Assembly (NCBI RefSeq): GCF_014145665.1
Contig: NZ_JACHTD010000008.1
Coordinates: 62,001-126,000, forward strand
Reading direction: 5' to 3'
Origin: Myroides sp. NP-2
GTDB lineage: Bacteria; Bacteroidota; Bacteroidia; Flavobacteriales; Flavobacteriaceae
DNA length: 64,000 bases
Below the pieces are notes generated by a model. That model had not been told where the DNA came from, searched no databases, and worked only from the letters and a program-made list of their open reading frames with translations. The position numbers and the translations under genes are program-made. Positions 16,481 to 24,934 of the stretch are shown in pieces (within the stretch, counting starts at the first letter, position 1; each line of letters opens with the position of its first letter).

Positions 16481-17644
16481 ATGATTTCAACAACTATATT
16501 AGCACAACTGCAGCAAGAGGAAACACCAATGTACTACTATGATTTGCCCTTGCTACGTCAAACCATTGCCACGGCCAAAGCACAAGCTGATCGCTGGAGG
16601 TATCACATCCACTATGCGGTGAAAGCCAATTTTAATCCGCGCATCCTAGAAGAAATTAGCGCGAGTGGTATGGGCGCAGACTGCGTGAGCGGATTGGAAA
16701 TCGAACAGGCAATAGCCCATGGATTTCAGGCTGAGGATATTGTCTTCGCTGGAGTAGGGAAGACCGATCGCGACATTCAAACCGCTTTGGAACACGGAAT
16801 TTTAGCTTTTAATGTTGAATCATTACAAGAATTAAAAGTTATCGGTGCTCTTGCGCAAAAAATGCAGACAGAAGCTCGTGTCGCTTTGCGTATCAACCCC
16901 AATATTGACGCTCAAACACATCACTATATCACCACAGGATTGGACGAAAATAAATTTGGTATTTTTATGCATGAACTCGAGGATTGTCTGTCGTTTGTTC
17001 AGGAAAAAGAAAGCGGAGTCACTCTCGTAGGCTTGCATTTTCACGTCGGATCTCAAATCTCTGATTGGACGGTATTCAAGCGTTTGTGTCTCAAGGTAAA
17101 CGAATGGAATGCTTGGTTTGTCGCTAGAGGCTACGTCTTGCCTATATTAAATGTTGGTGGAGGTGTAGGAATCAACTACGCTCAACCTGATGCAGAGCCT
17201 ATCGTTGATTTTGCTGCCTTTTTTTCTATTTTTAATCAATTTTTGACCCCTGAGAAAGGACAACAAGTGCATTTTGAACTGGGGCGATCATTAGTGGCCA
17301 ACTGCGGTAGTTTGATCAGCCGTGTCTTGTACATCAAAAACGGAGTAAATAAAAACTTCGCCATCTTGGATGCAGGAATGACCGAATTATTACGACCAGC
17401 TTTATACCAAGCCCAACACAAAATCGATAGTCTAACAGCTACACAGGTACCCCTAGAAGAATCCGTACTGTACGAAGTGGTGGGGCCCATTTGTGAAAGT
17501 AGCGACTGTTTTGGTAAAAATATTCAACTACCGCCTTTACATCGAGGAGATTTGATTGCCATTCGCTCTGCTGGTGCTTATGGTGAAGTCATGGCGTCGC
17601 GCTACAATTTGAGACAACCACTGAATTATTATTTTAAAGAATAA
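16481..17644 (+). CDS. lysA: Diaminopimelate decarboxylase
   Basis: A 387-residue fold-type III PLP enzyme converting meso-diaminopimelate to lysine, the last step of the pathway. Visible are the PLP lysine in HYAVKANFNP, HFHVGSQI, the phosphate-binding NVGGGVGINY, the catalytic Cys region GPICESSDCFG and the C-terminal GAYGEVMASRYN. The ATG at 16481 is ten bases after the lysC stop; the longer frame overlaps lysC and adds 33 unrelated residues. Co-transcription with lysC under the attenuator is very likely. Confidence 0.95.
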   Translation: MISTTILAQLQQEETPMYYYDLPLLRQTIATAKAQADRWRYHIHYAVKANFNPRILEEISASGMGADCVSGLEIEQAIAHGFQAEDIVFAGVGKTDRDIQTALEHGILAFNVESLQELKVIGALAQKMQTEARVALRINPNIDAQTHHYITTGLDENKFGIFMHELEDCLSFVQEKESGVTLVGLHFHVGSQISDWTVFKRLCLKVNEWNAWFVARGYVLPILNVGGGVGINYAQPDAEPIVDFAAFFSIFNQFLTPEKGQQVHFELGRSLVANCGSLISRVLYIKNGVNKNFAILDAGMTELLRPALYQAQHKIDSLTATQVPLEESVLYEVVGPICESSDCFGKNIQLPPLHRGDLIAIRSAGAYGEVMASRYNLRQPLNYYFKE

Positions 17645-17677
17645 AATATTTTCTAGTATAAATTAGAAATTGTTTGT

Positions 17678-17685
17678 TAAATTTG
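17678..17685 (+). promoter_or_regulatory. -7 promoter box of the 76-residue protein gene
   Basis: TAAATTTG, 39 nt upstream of the ATG. Confidence 0.45.
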
Positions 17686-17724
17686 ATTGAAATAAAAATA
17701 GAAATTTAATTTAATTACACTAAG

Positions 17725-17955
17725 ATGAAATTAGGAGATATCGACGTAGCAGGAGAATTAATCGATTTAAACTTTCAATTATTAAGAACGCAGATCTTAT
17801 TAGAAGAAGTTTTGAAACACAACGCAGAAACATTAAAATTACCTTCACCAGAAGCAATGAATGAGATTAATGAATTTGCTTTGCAATCTATTCAAAAGAA
17901 ATTTCCAAATATGAATATTGCGAAAAGAGATGAGGAACAAGCGAAAGCTGAATAA
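17725..17955 (+). CDS. Small conserved-type hypothetical protein, 76 residues
   Basis: Not recognised. It is a soluble, helix-rich protein (GELIDLNFQLLRTQILLEEVLKHN) with a charged C-terminus, and no signal peptide or Cys. Its own TAAATTTG promoter box upstream, an ATG at sensible spacing and a strong terminator directly after it argue for a real single-gene unit. The helical register suggests a small helical bundle or coiled coil. Function unknown. Confidence 0.7.
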   Translation: MKLGDIDVAGELIDLNFQLLRTQILLEEVLKHNAETLKLPSPEAMNEINEFALQSIQKKFPNMNIAKRDEEQAKAE

Positions 17956-17970
17956 GAAATACATCAACTA

Positions 17971-18000
17971 AAAAAGTCGTGCATTGCACGACTTTTTTTT
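17971..18000. terminator. Bidirectional terminator
   Basis: Stem AAAAAGTCGTGC / GCACGACTTTTT with a three-base loop between convergent genes. Confidence 0.9.
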
Positions 18001-18003
18001 ATG

Positions 18004-18492
18004 TTAATTACAATAGCTTGCATTCCAATCGCTATGTCCTCTTCCTTCCCAGCATTTGTAACTTTGTTTTATTTTCGTTACTACAAAATTTCCGTCTTTT
18101 GCAGTGACGTTCATGATTACTTTTTTCGCTCGCATCGAATCATCGTTGATTCCATCCTCAATCAAAGTAACAAGTATTGTCGATGAATTAGCCATTTTTA
18201 ATACGGTTATATCGTAGGTGTATTTTCCTTCTGCACCTTTAGTTTCAGGTGAGTAAAAACGCATAATCTCCTCTACTGAAGTCAATTTATCACGTTGAAT
18301 CGCCTGATTTAAATCATCTATTTTTTCTTGGGATATTAATTCGTATTCTTGAATAGCTGACTCAATTTTTGTTTGATCTACAGGAGTACTCGTCTCTACT
18401 TCAGCTGGAGTGGTTGCCGTTGATTTATCTTTACAACTCATTGCGCTAACTCCAACTAGTATAATGCTGAAATAATAAAATAATCTGTTCAT
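18004..18492 (-). CDS. Hypothetical lipoprotein, 162 residues
   Basis: Not recognised beyond being a lipoprotein: the N-terminus MNRLFYYFSIILVGVSAMSC ends in a lipobox with Cys20, followed by a Thr/Pro/Glu-rich linker. The remaining 120 residues mix a helix (SAIQEYELISQEKIDDLNQAIQ) with beta strands and end in a Trp/Cys-containing tail CWEGRGHSDWNASYC. It probably sits in the periplasm or outer membrane. It lies convergent to the 76-residue gene and next to a porin gene on the same strand, 136 nt away. Confidence 0.72.
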   Translation of the reverse strand: MNRLFYYFSIILVGVSAMSCKDKSTATTPAEVETSTPVDQTKIESAIQEYELISQEKIDDLNQAIQRDKLTSVEEIMRFYSPETKGAEGKYTYDITVLKMANSSTILVTLIEDGINDDSMRAKKVIMNVTAKDGNFVVTKIKQSYKCWEGRGHSDWNASYCN

Positions 18493-18628
18493 AGCTAATT
18501 ACTTAAGTTGGTTACTCTTATAAATATATAGAAAAAAAATATAGGATTGTAATTATTTTTCAATTGATTTGAATAAGCGTTGTTTTTTTGTTATCTATCG
18601 CGTGAAATTTGAACTAAAAAACCAAAGA

Positions 18629-19852
18629 TTAGATTCCGATTTCAAATTGCATTCTAAAATACCAATTGTTTTTACTCGATCCTTGATAAAAACTAAGTTG
18701 ATCATATGTCAATTCAGCTTGTAGTTTAAACGCGTGTTCCCATAAGTACTTGGTTACTCCCACAGAGTATTGCGTTGTATTAGGTAAATTCAACTGTTCG
18801 TACAATTGCGTTTTCATTTTTTGAGTAGAAACACGACCAATTACTTCGTAATTACTTGGGAAAATATAACTCAATTGATAGTCCATTCCATGCCCAGCAT
18901 AAACATAACTACTTTGTTTTATTCCGTCAAGATCCGTTTGGTAGGTAATAGCATCGTCGACATTTCGGTTCATAAAAGAAACCATTCCCGCCCATCCGTT
19001 GTATTTTAAGATGGCATCTGCCATAAAGGAATTGAGGTTTTTAGTCTCAAATAGTGCATTCCCCGTTTGTCCCTGAGAGTTCTCCGCGTTGTTATTGTGT
19101 GAAAACGTTCCTGCAAGCATTAATTTAGGTTTGCTCTCGCGGGCGATATCTCCCTCGAAATAAGCTCCGTTATTTTTAAAACTTCCCATTGGGAATAATT
19201 CAACTCGCCCAGTCAAGGCGTAACTGTCGCTTTCAGATCCCTGGAAGTTTCTTCCTCGACCCGTAGATACAGCAGTTTTAATAACATAGCCAAATTTGTC
19301 TTTTCGCTCTTGGTGGTAGTAGGCTTGTAAACCAAAATCGCGATCAATATTGAATTTGGCATTATTGATGGAGCGATCCGTTAGTTGCAAGGCGCCCGAA
19401 GAGTTTATACGCTGTCTATTTCCCGGTAATTTTGTTTGTCCGAAGATAAAACTCCAATTTTCATTTGGACGATAGGTCAGTGCCGCATCGCGTATGATAT
19501 TAACAGATTCACCTTCTACGGTTGTTCCCATATCCTTTGGCGCAAAAGACAATTGAATCACGTATAAAAATTTCGGATTTCCAACATAACCGTCAAAACG
19601 CAAACGCAAACGTCTGATTTCCCCCTCGTATTTCGTTTTTCCTCCGTCGTTTTCAGCAAAGGTTAATCGGTTTTGCATGCGGAATCGCAAGTTCAATTGG
19701 AAAATACTATCCGCAGAAGTAATTCCTACCCCCTTACCAAAGTTGTAGTAAGGCAATTGAGCTAACTTAACATCGTTGTTAACCCTTTCGATTTTCTGTG
19801 CTATTGCGTTAAATGAAAGTAACGTCAATATTAATAAATAGATCTTTTTCAT
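18629..19852 (-). CDS. Outer-membrane porin (OprO/OprP phosphate-selective family)
   Basis: A 407-residue protein with signal peptide MKKIYLLILTLLSFNAIAQ followed by beta-strand-rich sequence of the OprP/OprO type (LNLRFRMQNRLTFAEN, RRLRLRFDGYVGNPKFLYVIQLSF). It ends in alternating hydrophobic residues WYFRMQFEIGI. The gene starts 121 nt from the divergently transcribed prmA. Phosphate selectivity is a family label and cannot be confirmed here. A TATTTTTG box at 19873-19880 gives a leader of about 15 nt. Confidence 0.85.
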   Translation of the reverse strand: MKKIYLLILTLLSFNAIAQKIERVNNDVKLAQLPYYNFGKGVGITSADSIFQLNLRFRMQNRLTFAENDGGKTKYEGEIRRLRLRFDGYVGNPKFLYVIQLSFAPKDMGTTVEGESVNIIRDAALTYRPNENWSFIFGQTKLPGNRQRINSSGALQLTDRSINNAKFNIDRDFGLQAYYHQERKDKFGYVIKTAVSTGRGRNFQGSESDSYALTGRVELFPMGSFKNNGAYFEGDIARESKPKLMLAGTFSHNNNAENSQGQTGNALFETKNLNSFMADAILKYNGWAGMVSFMNRNVDDAITYQTDLDGIKQSSYVYAGHGMDYQLSYIFPSNYEVIGRVSTQKMKTQLYEQLNLPNTTQYSVGVTKYLWEHAFKLQAELTYDQLSFYQGSSKNNWYFRMQFEIGI

Positions 19853-19872
19853 GTGTTCGTGTGTTGAGATTG

Positions 19873-19880
19873 CAAAAATA
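19873..19880 (-). promoter_or_regulatory. -7 promoter box of the porin gene
   Basis: TATTTTTG on the minus strand, 20 nt upstream of the ATG. Confidence 0.5.
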
Positions 19881-19972
19881 AGATTAGTTTTGTTACTGCA
19901 TTTATATCGTTGTTATTGTAATGTAAGGACAATGTTATTAAATGGTTAATTAAAGATAGTAAACATTACAGT

Positions 19973-20806
19973 ATGTCATATATTGGATATCATTTTACAG
20001 TAGAGCCTTTAGTGCCTGGTGTAGAAATTCTTATCGCCGAGTTAGGTGAAAAGGCTTTTGAAAGTTTTGAAGAAACAGCAATCGGTGTAAGTGCTTATGT
20101 ACAAGAAGAATTGTGGACGGAGGATATTTTAGAGGATATTTACATTTTGCAATCCGATCAATTTACAATTACCTACCGCAAAGAAGCGATTGAACAAGTG
20201 AATTGGAATGAGGAGTGGGAAAAAAACTTCAATCCAATTGATGTAGATGGTATATGCTACATCCGAGCGCCATTTCACGAAAAAACCCAAGCGAAATACG
20301 ATATCGTTATCGAACCCAAAATGAGCTTTGGAACAGGACACCACGAAACAACTTATATGATGGTGCGTCAAATTTTAACTAATGAGATGAAAGACAAGGT
20401 TGTTTTGGACATGGGATGTGGAACGGCCATCTTAGCTATTTTAGCGTCAATGCGCGGTGCTTCTCAAGTTGATGCAGTGGATATTGATAACTGGTGCTAT
20501 TTGAACTCAATAGAAAATGCAGCGCGTAATGCGTGTACTACCATCCAAGTATTCGAAGGAGATGCTTCTATCTTGGTTAAAGAACCAAAGTACGACGTAG
20601 TATTGGCAAATATCAATCGCAATATTTTGTTGAATGACATGGATGCTTATATACGAACCATGAAAGAACAAGGGGAAATTTACTTTAGTGGATTCTATAC
20701 AGAAGATATTCCAAGCATTAAAAAAGCAGCGGAAGAAAAAGGTTTAACCTTTGAAAATCAATTAGAAAGAAATAATTGGGTATCTTTGAAGTTTAAAAAA
20801 CGTTAA
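19973..20806 (+). CDS. prmA: Ribosomal protein L11 methyltransferase
   Basis: A 277-residue SAM-dependent methyltransferase that methylates ribosomal protein L11. It has an N-terminal substrate-recognition half (EEWEKNFNPIDV), the segment PKMSFGTGHHETTYMM, the SAM-binding motif VLDMGCGTAILAILA, the acidic VDAVDIDNW and the catalytic loop LANINRNIL. clpS begins 24 nt after the stop, a gene pair common in Flavobacteria, so the two are probably co-transcribed up to a strong terminator. Confidence 0.94.
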   Translation: MSYIGYHFTVEPLVPGVEILIAELGEKAFESFEETAIGVSAYVQEELWTEDILEDIYILQSDQFTITYRKEAIEQVNWNEEWEKNFNPIDVDGICYIRAPFHEKTQAKYDIVIEPKMSFGTGHHETTYMMVRQILTNEMKDKVVLDMGCGTAILAILASMRGASQVDAVDIDNWCYLNSIENAARNACTTIQVFEGDASILVKEPKYDVVLANINRNILLNDMDAYIRTMKEQGEIYFSGFYTEDIPSIKKAAEEKGLTFENQLERNNWVSLKFKKR

Positions 20807-20830
20807 TCATCGTATTAAAATTTTGATAAT

Positions 20831-21109
20831 ATGGGAGATACAAAGGAAATAGTAAAAGAAAAAATTGATGTATCGGAGTTACTAAATGGTCAAAGTGAGA
20901 TTATCTTATACAATGATGATGTGAATACTTTTGATCACGTGATTGATACCTTAATTAAAGTATGTGACCACACAGCCGAACAGGCGGAACAATGTGCTAT
21001 TTTGGTGCATTATACAGGAAAGTGTACCGTGAAGACGGGAGAATTTAAAAAATTAAAACCACAATGCCTGCAATTGTTAGACGCAGGATTAAGTGCGGAA
21101 ATACAATAA
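20831..21109 (+). CDS. clpS: ATP-dependent Clp protease adaptor ClpS
   Basis: A 92-residue ClpS. The conserved core EIILYNDDVNTFDHVIDTLIKVCDHT contains the Asn-Asp-Asp segment and the hydrophobic pocket that reads N-degron residues. CAILVHYTGKCTVKTG follows the usual ClpS pattern with His. It delivers N-end-rule substrates to ClpAP-type proteases in the cytoplasm. Downstream of prmA and closed by a hairpin terminator. Confidence 0.95.
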   Translation: MGDTKEIVKEKIDVSELLNGQSEIILYNDDVNTFDHVIDTLIKVCDHTAEQAEQCAILVHYTGKCTVKTGEFKKLKPQCLQLLDAGLSAEIQ

Positions 21110-21110
21110 A

Positions 21111-21137
21111 AAAAGGGAGCTTTTAGCTCCCTTTTTT
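21111..21137 (+). terminator. Terminator after clpS
   Basis: Stem AAAAGGGAGCT / AGCTCCCTTTT, three-base loop, T run. Confidence 0.9.
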
Positions 21138-21196
21138 ATTAATTAGGGTGTCTGCAACACCTCTTGCTGAGGTAGTTTTATAGGCTCATTTTCCTC

Positions 21197-22588
21197 TTAT
21201 TTATCCATACGCACGAATTTAGGCGTAAACATACCGAGCGTTTTTACTAAATCCGATTGTGCGTGCATGACGGCGTGAATATCTTTATACGCCATAGGCG
21301 CTTCATCTACACTGCCACCGAGGAGCTGCACACCCGCCGTTTTCAAAGCTGTTTTAATGTCGCTTTTAGTAAATTTGCTCTTGCAGACATTTCGCGAGTG
21401 CAAGCGACCTGCACCATGAGAAGCCGAGTGTAAACTCGCTTCATTGCCCAAGCCTTCTACAATAAAGCCCGGGGTTGTCATTGATCCTGGGATAATCCCC
21501 AATTGCCCTGCAGCAGCAGGGGTAGCTCCTTTTCGATGTACGATCAGCTCTTTGCCTTGAATAAGCTCCTTCCACGCAAAATTGTGGTGGTTTTCAATGG
21601 TAAAGACAATCTGTTTTCCCAAGGCTTTTGCAATTCGTCTGTGAATATCATCGTGGCAAGCTTTGGCGTAATCCCCTGCTAAGTTCATCGCCAACCAGTA
21701 CTCTTGACCGTCATGTGTATGCAGATCCAACCAAGCCAAATGCTGAGCATGACTCGGCAATGGACATTGTTTGGTTGCCAAATACGTATAGTGCTTGGCG
21801 ATATTAGCGCCTAAACCTCTCGAACCACTGTGCGATAAAACCGCAACATAGGCACCCGGAGCTAATTTCCATTCGGGTTTTGTTTCCGTTAAGTGCACAA
21901 TTCCAATCTCTACAAAGTGATTGCCTCCTCCTGAGGTACCCAATTGTTTATAAGCTTTGTCTAAAAGCCCTTTAACAAAGGGAATATCCCGAAACTCGCT
22001 GCGGTAGAATACTTCGTGATCCACTTTGTTGGCGTGTGTTTCATACATGCCAAACTTGGTGTGATCTGAGAGAATATTTACTAGTTGATGATCTTTACCT
22101 TTGAGGAAACTCGCAGGTAAATTGAATACAGATAGACTCATGCGGCATCCAATATCAACACCTACTCCATAAGGAATAACCGCGTTGTTGGTGGCTAAAA
22201 CACCTCCAATAGGCAATCCATAACCGTAATGCGCATCAGGCATTAAGGCACCTGCTTCTGCAACAGGTAGCTTTAGGGCAGTGAATAATTGATATTTAGT
22301 CTGTTCGTCAATCCCATCTTCCCCAAAAATGGAGAAAGGGGCGCGAGTATGCGTCAATTCGTGTCGTCTCACTTCGACCTGCTTGACCATACTCTCAGCT
22401 ACTTTACCCCATATGCCATCACCTAAATAGCGTTCCGGGGCTTGTAACACTTGTTTTGCCTCTCGTAGTACGGCATCTTTGTTTTCTTTTTTCTTATATC
22501 GACTAATTGTACCCAGTGCAATATTGATTGTATTATTTTGGGGAAATCCCAATTGAATGAGGTCTTTCCCCGAAAGTTTCCTTCCCAT
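21197..22588 (-). CDS. rtcB: RNA-splicing ligase RtcB
   Basis: A 463-residue RtcB that joins RNA 2',3'-cyclic phosphate or 3'-phosphate ends to 5'-OH ends using GTP and Mn2+. Metal and guanylate site motifs are PYGVGVDIGCRMSL, GTSGGGNHFVEIG, VLSHSGSRGLG and SASHGAGRLHSR, the last holding the guanylylated His region. The ATG at 22588 (MGRKLSGKDLIQLGFP) is used; the longer frame starts from TTG next to a terminator and adds 43 residues without family similarity. No archease gene is adjacent. The leader holds two hairpins and no obvious promoter box. Confidence 0.93.
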   Translation of the reverse strand: MGRKLSGKDLIQLGFPQNNTINIALGTISRYKKKENKDAVLREAKQVLQAPERYLGDGIWGKVAESMVKQVEVRRHELTHTRAPFSIFGEDGIDEQTKYQLFTALKLPVAEAGALMPDAHYGYGLPIGGVLATNNAVIPYGVGVDIGCRMSLSVFNLPASFLKGKDHQLVNILSDHTKFGMYETHANKVDHEVFYRSEFRDIPFVKGLLDKAYKQLGTSGGGNHFVEIGIVHLTETKPEWKLAPGAYVAVLSHSGSRGLGANIAKHYTYLATKQCPLPSHAQHLAWLDLHTHDGQEYWLAMNLAGDYAKACHDDIHRRIAKALGKQIVFTIENHHNFAWKELIQGKELIVHRKGATPAAAGQLGIIPGSMTTPGFIVEGLGNEASLHSASHGAGRLHSRNVCKSKFTKSDIKTALKTAGVQLLGGSVDEAPMAYKDIHAVMHAQSDLVKTLGMFTPKFVRMDK

Positions 22589-22617
22589 GATATGTTGTTT
22601 AATTGACAATAATAACC

Positions 22618-22677
22618 ACTCAAGAAATCGCTTTTTTAGCGCTTGAGTCGTGTGAAAGTGGTTGGCGTTCGACCAAC
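22618..22677 (-). promoter_or_regulatory. Structured 5' leader of rtcB
   Basis: Two hairpins lie between the upstream terminator and the rtcB ATG. One is ACTCAAG with inner CGCT against AGCG and CTTGAGT (22618-22648). The other is GTTGG / CCAAC around a seven-base loop (22661-22677). No known riboswitch was recognised. Confidence 0.45.
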
Positions 22678-22715
22678 ACGTCAATTCGGGGTTTTGTAAA
22701 GGGTCCGGAATAAAC

Positions 22716-22749
22716 AAAAAAAGCCCGAATCTACATCTTCGGGCTTTTC
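22716..22749 (-). terminator. Terminator between the 26-codon ORF and rtcB
   Basis: Stem AAAAGCCCGAA / TTCGGGCTTTT; on the minus strand it is followed by seven Ts. It lies upstream of rtcB, so it either ends a separate small transcript or attenuates rtcB. Confidence 0.85.
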
Positions 22750-22771
22750 ATATATAAAGTAATTGATTTTA

Positions 22772-22852
22772 CTACAAAGAAGTACCGCGAAGATACACCC
22801 ATGCACGCTGTGCCGGTGTGAACAATGTTGAAGTAGAATTTAGTACAAACAT
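22772..22852 (-). CDS. Candidate 26-residue small protein or leader peptide upstream of rtcB
   Basis: Not recognised. A 26-codon frame beginning MFVLNSTSTLFTP and ending AQRAWVYLRGTSL, then TAG, placed 23 nt before a strong minus-strand terminator. A TATGTTTC sequence resembling a -7 box (last base differs) lies about 20 nt upstream. Composition is plausible for a folded or membrane-active small protein, with Trp, Tyr and two Arg in the second half. It could be an independent small gene or the sensing peptide of an rtcB attenuator. Confidence 0.4.
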   Translation of the reverse strand: MFVLNSTSTLFTPAQRAWVYLRGTSL

Positions 22853-23065
22853 TTTTTCTTCGTTTTTAATGGTGAAACATATTTGATTGCAAATTTTGCA
22901 AAAAGTTTTTGAGTAAAACAAGTAAAACAATGTTTTTAATTTTTTTCAGTAAAACGGTAAGAGTTGAGAAGTGCAGTTGAGCTTTATCAAACACCAAAAC
23001 TAATGTGAACTCAGTAGGATACAAGGGAAATATAAAAGAAGGTATGGCTGTTGACAAGTTTTGTC

Positions 23066-23073
23066 TATTTTTG
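23066..23073 (+). promoter_or_regulatory. -7 promoter box of the 247-residue lipoprotein gene
   Basis: TATTTTTG, 17 nt before the ATG at 23091. It lies inside the longer computed frame and so rules out the earlier start. Confidence 0.55.
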
Positions 23074-23090
23074 TAAAAAAATATTTCAAA

Positions 23091-23834
23091 ATGAGAAAGT
23101 TAATCGGATTAGCCATCGCTATAGGCTTTATGTTGCAATCTTGTGTAACAACAGAAGAAGTAACCGTAAAAAAAGAAGGAAACATCACGTTTTCTTTGGA
23201 TATGGATTTTTCTGAATTACTAAAAACAATGCCTTCTACTAACGCTACATCAGGAGATGTGAAAAAAGCATTGGATTTAATTAATGGAGAAGAGTTGTCG
23301 GTTGAACAGCTATTGGATATCAGCTTGTTGGAAAGTAAAAACCCAGAGCAAAAGAAAGATAGTATTTTAAAAGCAAATCCCGATTTGTTGAAAAAAACGC
23401 AAAACATTCGCATGCGTGTCATGATGAATGACTCTGTGGGGAATATTGCATTAAAAGTGTTGGGAAAAAATGTAGATGACTTGAATAAATCTTTGAGAAA
23501 CTTAGACGAATTGAGTGCTTTAGGGGAGAACAATGGAAAAAAAATGGATGCACCTGCCTTTGTTAAAGCTTCTATGTTTGAATTGAAGAAGAAATCATTC
23601 CAACGCAAAGTCGAGATGAAATCAGGAGATTTGCAAAAATCCTTAGGTGAAATGGGACAGATGGCTGCGATGTTTACCTATCAATTGAAAGTGAATTTCG
23701 AGCAACCTATTAAATCGGTATCCTATACAGATGCTTTAATATCACAAGATGGAAAGTCTTTTGTCAAAACATTTAAAATGTCAGAGATTATTGATAATCC
23801 ACGTGTATTAGAATACACCGTAGAATTGAAATAA
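23091..23834 (+). CDS. Hypothetical lipoprotein, 247 residues
   Basis: No family recognised. The signal peptide MRKLIGLAIAIGFMLQSC ends in a lipobox with Cys18, so it is anchored in a membrane. The mature part has a lysine-rich opening, a long helical centre (SVEQLLDISLLESKNPEQKK, DLNKSLRNLDELSAL) and beta strands at the end. Many residues alternate charge, which suggests a soluble periplasmic fold. It is a single-gene unit with its own -7 box and a strong terminator shared with the convergent SRPBCC gene. Confidence 0.75.
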   Translation: MRKLIGLAIAIGFMLQSCVTTEEVTVKKEGNITFSLDMDFSELLKTMPSTNATSGDVKKALDLINGEELSVEQLLDISLLESKNPEQKKDSILKANPDLLKKTQNIRMRVMMNDSVGNIALKVLGKNVDDLNKSLRNLDELSALGENNGKKMDAPAFVKASMFELKKKSFQRKVEMKSGDLQKSLGEMGQMAAMFTYQLKVNFEQPIKSVSYTDALISQDGKSFVKTFKMSEIIDNPRVLEYTVELK

Positions 23835-23873
23835 AAAAAAAGAGCTTGATTTTTTATCAAGCTCTTTTTTTTT
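23833..23873. terminator. Bidirectional terminator
   Basis: Stem AAAAAGAGCTTGAT / ATCAAGCTCTTTTT with a five-base loop between convergent genes. Confidence 0.9.
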
Positions 23874-24264
23874 ATAGTTTATTCATGTTTTCTGCTAAAG
23901 CTTCGATGAATTTTCCAATGGGACCTTTGACCATCATCGCCATCATTGGGTTGAAATTTCCTTCGAAGTGAAGTTGAATTTCTGTGTTGTTAGCGTCTAT
24001 TTCCGCAATAGTTCCCGTTAAGGTAAACGGCAATTTATCACTAGCAGCACCTAAAACAATAGTAGAGTTTGGAGTTGCCTCTTTCTTTTTTAATTTGATT
24101 TCGGGCATTCCTTTCAGCGCAAAAATGAAAGAATCATCCCCTGTTACTTCAAATTTAGCAATCGACTCAGGCATTAACTTTTCGAAGTTTTTTACGTCAG
24201 ATAATGCGTTAAATATATATTCAGCGGATTGCGCTACTGTTACTTTTGGACTTTCTAATTGCAT
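23872..24264 (-). CDS. SRPBCC (START-like) family protein
   Basis: A 130-residue START/Bet v1-like protein. The opening VTVAQSAEYIFNALSDVKNFEKLMPESI is the usual beta1-helix pattern of the fold, and the C-terminal helix GKFIEALAENMNKL closes the pocket. It probably binds a hydrophobic ligand; no specific function can be assigned. It starts 16 nt after pyrE on the same strand, so the two are probably co-transcribed. Confidence 0.8.
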   Translation of the reverse strand: MQLESPKVTVAQSAEYIFNALSDVKNFEKLMPESIAKFEVTGDDSFIFALKGMPEIKLKKKEATPNSTIVLGAASDKLPFTLTGTIAEIDANNTEIQLHFEGNFNPMMAMMVKGPIGKFIEALAENMNKL

Positions 24265-24280
24265 ATTCTTATTTCTTTAG

Positions 24281-24922
24281 TTATTGATTCCATTCAGATG
24301 GATTAACTCTCCATTCTTGTAGTGTTTCTAGATCAGAAGCAGAAATATACTGCTGTTTTACGGCATTTTCCAATAAGGATGTATAGTTACTCAAGGTCGT
24401 TAATTCTACACCGGCTTGGGCAAAGTTGTCTTTTGATACTTGAAATTCATAGGTAAAGATGGCCGCCATCCCCAAGATCTCAGCCCCATTTTCTTTCAAT
24501 GCTTCAACGGCTTGTAAGCTACTTTTCCCTGTGCTGATTAAATCTTCAATAACTACTACTTTTTTTCCTGCATCGAGTTGCCCCTCAATTTGATTCTGTC
24601 TCCCGTGTTTCTTAGGCTCAGGACGAACGTATACGAAAGGTAATTGTAAAGCTTCAGCTACTAATAACCCAATTCCAATTGCTCCAGTTGCTACACCAGC
24701 AATGACATCTGGTCTGCCATATTTCTCCACAATGTGCTTAGCAAATTCCTCTTTTAAGAATTTTCTTATCTCAGGATAAGACAGTGTAATTCGATTGTCG
24801 CAATATATAGGTGATTTCCATCCAGAAGCCCACGTAAAAGGATTTTTTGGATTTAATTTAATTGCGTTAATTTGCAGAAGTAATTCGGCAGTTTGTTGAG
24901 CTGTTTCTTTAGTAAAAATCAT
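24281..24922 (-). CDS. pyrE: Orotate phosphoribosyltransferase
   Basis: A 213-residue enzyme that joins orotate and PRPP to give OMP in pyrimidine synthesis. It carries YCDNRITLSYPEIR, GVATGAIGIG, the PKKHGRQNQIEG flexible loop and the PRPP-binding motif VVVIEDLISTGKSSLQAVEAL. Its ATG lies seven bases from the divergent NUDIX ATG, and its -7 box (24927-24934) covers the NUDIX start codon, so the pyrE message should have almost no leader. An SRPBCC gene follows. Confidence 0.95.
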   Translation of the reverse strand: MIFTKETAQQTAELLLQINAIKLNPKNPFTWASGWKSPIYCDNRITLSYPEIRKFLKEEFAKHIVEKYGRPDVIAGVATGAIGIGLLVAEALQLPFVYVRPEPKKHGRQNQIEGQLDAGKKVVVIEDLISTGKSSLQAVEALKENGAEILGMAAIFTYEFQVSKDNFAQAGVELTTLSNYTSLLENAVKQQYISASDLETLQEWRVNPSEWNQ

Positions 24923-24926
24923 AATA

Positions 24927-24934
24927 CAAATGTA
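24927..24934 (-). promoter_or_regulatory. -7 promoter box of pyrE overlapping the NUDIX start codon
   Basis: TACATTTG on the minus strand; the ATG of the NUDIX gene (24930-24932) lies inside the box. Confidence 0.5.

Noticed and set aside
22589-22717. 43-residue N-terminal extension of RtcB
   Set aside because: Starts from TTG beside a terminator and has no resemblance to RtcB N-termini; the region folds as hairpins in RNA.
23000-23608. 202-codon minus-strand frame
   Set aside because: Antisense to the lipoprotein gene with signal peptide and promoter; its Ser/Phe-rich composition is typical of a shadow.
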